DNA of 58,787 bases from Prolixibacteraceae bacterium (GTDB lineage: Bacteria; Bacteroidota; Bacteroidia; Bacteroidales; Prolixibacteraceae): assembly GCA_019163175.1 (NCBI GenBank), contig JAFLKN010000040.1:1-58787 (forward strand), read 5' to 3'. Every line of letters starts with the position of its first letter. Within the stretch, counting starts at the first letter, position 1. Below are positions 55,588-58,787 of this stretch, piece by piece. The translations under genes were made by a program, and so were the position numbers. The notes under the pieces were generated by a model. That model had not been told where the DNA came from, did no database searches, and worked only from the letters and a program-made list of their open reading frames with translations.

Positions 55588-57114
55588 ATGGAACGAAAAA
55601 TCACACTACTTATTCTGGGATTACTTCTCTCTTTCAGGTTGTTGCAGGCACAGCCAAAGCCGGTACTTCCTTACTGGAACTGTCCGGAGGAAAAATCAAA
55701 AAAGGCTCAGAAAATGGACGCCGTAATGAATAAGGCGATAGAAAAAGGACCTTTTAAACCCTCATGGGAGTCGCTCAAGAATTACCAGGTGCCCGATTGG
55801 TACCGCGATGCCAAGTTTGGGATTTTTATGCACTGGGGACCCGAAACACTTAATTTTGGCGGTAAAGCCGATGGAAGCGATGGCGGAAGGACCGATTACA
55901 AAAGTCGCGCGAATGCTTTTAAAGGCGAAAAATTCGATGCCGCAAACTGGTCAAAACTCCTGCATAATGCCGGAACAAAATATATCCTTCAGGTGATTGA
56001 TCACCATGATGCTTACGCCCTGTACAATTCAAGTTTTACGCCGTGGTCGTCGGTACGTATGGCGCCGAAGCGCGATTTTGCAAAGGAAATGTCGGAGGCA
56101 GCGCGCCGGGAAGGACTGATTTACGGAGTATCGTCGCACACCGAAGAACATTGGTGGTTTTATGCAAATCCTCCTCAAAAAACACCACCCGCTCCGCAGC
56201 CTGGTCGCCCTGCTCCTCCACAGCCCGACAAGGAATTTCTGGAAACCTGGCAGCGACGTATCACCGAAATGGTTGAAAAATATAAGCCACAGCTATTTTA
56301 TTTCGACTGGTGTATTGAACAACCTGCTTATGAACCTTATATGCAGCGATTTGCTTCCTATTATTATAACCGGTCTGCTGAATGGAAACAGGAGGTTGTC
56401 CTGAATTATAAGTACAATGCATTGCCGGCAGGAACCGCTGTTAAAGCCATTTCAGTTTATTCCGGACAGCGTGCCGCCTGGGAAACACCGGGTGCCAGTC
56501 CGCTTCCCTGGCAGTTCGATGGCATGACCAGCAACGCTTGGTTCTGGAAACCCAATATCAGGCTTTATCCCACGGCGAATATAATCTGCGATATGGTGGA
56601 TGTAGTGAGTAAAAACGGTAACTACGTAATGAACATTACTCCCGATGTGGATGGCCTGCCGGGACCCGAACAGGAAAAGCTTTTGCACGAAATCGGACAA
56701 TGGATGTCGGTAAACGGGGAAGCCATTTACGGAACCCGCCCCTGGACTGTTTTTGGAGAAGGACCAAATCATGGAGTGAATCCGACTTTTAATGGCGTTG
56801 CTGCGCAGAATCCTTTATCGCCCAACAACCCCAATTACTCTGGGCAAAACATTTACACCGCTCAGGATATCCGGTTTGTTAAAAAAGGTGAAGTGCTGTA
56901 TAGTCTCGTTATGGCAATCCCAACTACCGATATCCGGATCAACAGCCTGGGTAAAGCATCCACGGTTTCAGGAAAAACGATTGCTAAAGTTTCGTTGCTG
57001 GGCAGCGATGAGCAGCTGAAATGGGAACAGGAACACGAAGCCCTGGTAATTGAAAAACCATCCAGGATGCCTTGCGAATATGTTCTGGCATTTAAGATTG
57101 AGTTTGCGAAATAA
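55588..57114 (+). CDS. GH29 alpha-L-fucosidase with proline-rich insert
   Basis: A 508-residue secreted protein (signal peptide ending LQAQ). GH29 landmarks: WYRDAKFGIFMHWGPETL, YILQVIDHHDAYALY, LFYFDWCIEQ with presumed nucleophile Asp240, and NYVMNITPDVDGLP. A C-terminal beta-sandwich follows (EVLYSLVMAIPTTDIRINSL). A proline-rich stretch (KTPPAPQPGRPAPPQPDKEF) at about residues 195-214 sits in a loop just before the nucleophile strand. It should release alpha-L-fucose. It is in the same tight run as the GH51 genes and six bases before the final GH43. Confidence 0.9.
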   Translation: MERKITLLILGLLLSFRLLQAQPKPVLPYWNCPEEKSKKAQKMDAVMNKAIEKGPFKPSWESLKNYQVPDWYRDAKFGIFMHWGPETLNFGGKADGSDGGRTDYKSRANAFKGEKFDAANWSKLLHNAGTKYILQVIDHHDAYALYNSSFTPWSSVRMAPKRDFAKEMSEAARREGLIYGVSSHTEEHWWFYANPPQKTPPAPQPGRPAPPQPDKEFLETWQRRITEMVEKYKPQLFYFDWCIEQPAYEPYMQRFASYYYNRSAEWKQEVVLNYKYNALPAGTAVKAISVYSGQRAAWETPGASPLPWQFDGMTSNAWFWKPNIRLYPTANIICDMVDVVSKNGNYVMNITPDVDGLPGPEQEKLLHEIGQWMSVNGEAIYGTRPWTVFGEGPNHGVNPTFNGVAAQNPLSPNNPNYSGQNIYTAQDIRFVKKGEVLYSLVMAIPTTDIRINSLGKASTVSGKTIAKVSLLGSDEQLKWEQEHEALVIEKPSRMPCEYVLAFKIEFAK

Positions 57115-57120
57115 TGTAAT

Positions 57121-58787
57121 ATGAATGATATGAGAAAGAACCTTTGTTTTGCTATCCTTATTGCTATTCTGTTATTCGGATTGCAGTCGGTGTTTGGCCA
57201 GCACAATCCCAAAAGTTGGGGTGATTTGGGTAATGGCAATTACCGGAATATGATTCTGCCAGCCGACTACTGCGATCCCGATGCCATTCGCATTGGCAAA
57301 GATTATTACATGATTTCGTCCACCATGCAGTTTTCGGGTGGTATCGTTATTTTACATTCCCGCGATATGGTCAACTGGAAAACAATCGGATACGTGATCG
57401 AAAATCTGCCCGTTCAGTTGAAGGACGAACGGTTCAATTACACCGTGATGGACCATTACAGCAAAGGCATTTATGCGCCCACGATTCGTTACCACGACAA
57501 AAAATTCTGGGTGTATTTTACTACTTACAACGGTGGTGGAATGTATGTGGCAACGGCCAAAAAAATTACAGGTCCGTGGAATGTGCAACTGATGAAGGAC
57601 AAAAACGGAGTGGAATTATTTGGCCTCAACTGGGATGACAATTGTCCGCTTTGGGACGACGATGGCAAGGCTTACATGATCGCCAGCAATCCGCAGAAAA
57701 ACTGGTTCCCGATCATGTTTCAGATGTCGCCCGACGGTACACAATTGTTGGATGCTGATATTAATAAATTGAAGATTAAAACCCTCGATCAGACCGATCG
57801 CGGCACCAACATTTTGCCTGATGCAACCTGGGGCGAAGGCAATAAACTGTTCAAAAAAGACGGTTATTATTACCTCTATCACAACGAATGTTTTGGAAAA
57901 GATTACGACCGTCAGGCGGTGATGATTCGCTCAAAAAATCTATACGGAACCAAACCCGACGGAACTCCGGGTAAACCTGGTGATCCGGGCTTGTACGATG
58001 TCTCTCCGCAGGGCACTCAAACTTACCTGATGGTTCATCCCGACAGCACCGGTGGACGGCTCGATCAGGGTGCTTTGCTGGATACTCCTGATGGAAAGAA
58101 ATGGTACTTTCTGACCCATCAGGGTGGAGGCTATGAAAACGGTCGACCAATAGCTTTGCTGCCGGTCACATGGGTGGATGGCTGGCCAATGGCGGGTATT
58201 GACCAAGACAACGATAAAATTGGCGAGCCGGTTTGGGAAGCTGAAAAACCTGTTCAGGGACAGAAAAAATCGTTTCCGCAGGGTAGCGATGAATTCAGTA
58301 GGAAAAAGCTGCACCCTCAGTGGATGTGGAATTACCAGCCCCGCGCCGATAAATGGTCTCTGACCGAACGACGTGGTTACCTCAGATTACATGCGTTTAG
58401 ACCTTTGGTTGAAAGTACTTTTTTCAAAGCCGGAAATACCATTTGCCAGCGTTATGTGAAAAGCTATGAGGTTCAGGTGGATGTGAAACTGGACATTTCA
58501 GGCATGACAGTGGGGCAGGAGGCTGGGTTGAGTCACTTTAACGGCGGAAAAGATTATTGCACCATTGGCGTTAAAATGACTGAAAATGGGAAAGTCATCA
58601 AATACAACGACAACGGAAAAGTTGAAGAGGGAGAAGCAATTACTTCAAATGTTATTTGGATTCGTTCTGTCATCGACAAGGATTGCGTCAATACGTATTT
58701 CTTCAGCACCGACGGAATTTCTTTCCGGCCTTTTGGCGGAAAATATACCTTGAAATGGGCCGGTTTCCGCGGCGATCACATTGGAAT
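57121..58787 (+). CDS. GH43-family enzyme, 3' end beyond window
   Basis: The frame from ATG 57121 (ATG 57130 is an alternative) is open to the last base, at least 555 codons. A signal peptide (about residues 1-24, ending VFGQ) is followed by ILPADYCDPDAIRIG, where the Asp of CDPDAI is the GH43 base position. Further blade motifs are HSRDMVNWKTIGYV, YAPTIRYHDKKFWVYFTTYN, WDDNCPLWDDDGKAYMIA and ATWGEGNKLFKKDGYYYLYH, with Glu in WGEGNKL as the probable acid. A C-terminal beta-sandwich (about residue 420 on, HPQWMWNYQPRADKW) is being entered when the window ends. It fits a two-domain beta-xylosidase or arabinofuranosidase. Confidence 0.9.
   Translation, partial: MNDMRKNLCFAILIAILLFGLQSVFGQHNPKSWGDLGNGNYRNMILPADYCDPDAIRIGKDYYMISSTMQFSGGIVILHSRDMVNWKTIGYVIENLPVQLKDERFNYTVMDHYSKGIYAPTIRYHDKKFWVYFTTYNGGGMYVATAKKITGPWNVQLMKDKNGVELFGLNWDDNCPLWDDDGKAYMIASNPQKNWFPIMFQMSPDGTQLLDADINKLKIKTLDQTDRGTNILPDATWGEGNKLFKKDGYYYLYHNECFGKDYDRQAVMIRSKNLYGTKPDGTPGKPGDPGLYDVSPQGTQTYLMVHPDSTGGRLDQGALLDTPDGKKWYFLTHQGGGYENGRPIALLPVTWVDGWPMAGIDQDNDKIGEPVWEAEKPVQGQKKSFPQGSDEFSRKKLHPQWMWNYQPRADKWSLTERRGYLRLHAFRPLVESTFFKAGNTICQRYVKSYEVQVDVKLDISGMTVGQEAGLSHFNGGKDYCTIGVKMTENGKVIKYNDNGKVEEGEAITSNVIWIRSVIDKDCVNTYFFSTDGISFRPFGGKYTLKWAGFRGDHIG

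Overview
The window reads as one long carbohydrate-degradation locus of a Bacteroidota bacterium. The signs are two consecutive SusC/SusD pairs, SPII lipoproteins, a type IX secretion C-terminal tail on one enzyme, and a dense series of secreted glycoside hydrolases (GH). Every convincing gene lies on the + strand. The genus cannot be fixed from sequence alone; the enzyme set resembles free-living plant-polymer degraders of the Bacteroidales/Marinilabiliales type. I see no RNA gene, CRISPR array, transposase, sulfatase, polysaccharide lyase or regulator gene.

Layout. 1-458: the end of a membrane protein, possibly a sodium:solute symporter. 475-13219: a cytoplasmic FAD-dependent oxidoreductase followed by susC-susD-susC-susD and a DUF1735-like surface lipoprotein, closed by a 22-bp-arm hairpin (13260-13305). 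13382-21687: a multidomain GH16, a decayed GH16 remnant, a beta-propeller/GH29 fusion and a large GH106-like enzyme. 21710-27741: a G+C-richer island with two tandem GH78 alpha-L-rhamnosidases and the first ~105 codons of a GH106-type gene. The island ends abruptly at about 27742, where it is joined to the last 611 codons of a second copy of the FAD oxidoreductase; a terminator follows at 29615-29657. 29893-41425: GH97, a stand-alone propeller lipoprotein, a DUF5703 protein, a GH95-like protein, a beta-helix/PDZ protein and a divergent GH29. 41435-41481: a strong inverted repeat that looks like a regulator site. 41555-58787: GH2, GH43, a second beta-helix protein, two GH16 proteins with an inserted discoidin-like module, two GH51, a GH29 and a GH43 cut by the window end.

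How the parts work together (inference). SusC/SusD pairs bind and import oligosaccharides. GH16 enzymes would cut a beta-linked backbone. GH78/GH106 (L-rhamnose), GH51/GH43 (L-arabinose), GH29/GH95 (L-fucose or L-galactose), GH97 (alpha-galactose/glucose) and GH2 (beta-linked sugars) would strip side chains. The mix points to a branched terrestrial plant glycan such as a rhamnosylated, fucosylated arabinogalactan or a pectic side chain. Absence of sulfatases argues against a sulfated algal polymer. The exact substrate is unresolved.

The most unusual signals are the chimeric junction at 27742, the 493-bp identical tract shared by the two GH78 genes, the propeller-GH29 fusion with its separate propeller paralogue, the nested GH16/discoidin proteins, a GH97 lacking expected catalytic residues, and several structured intergenic repeats.
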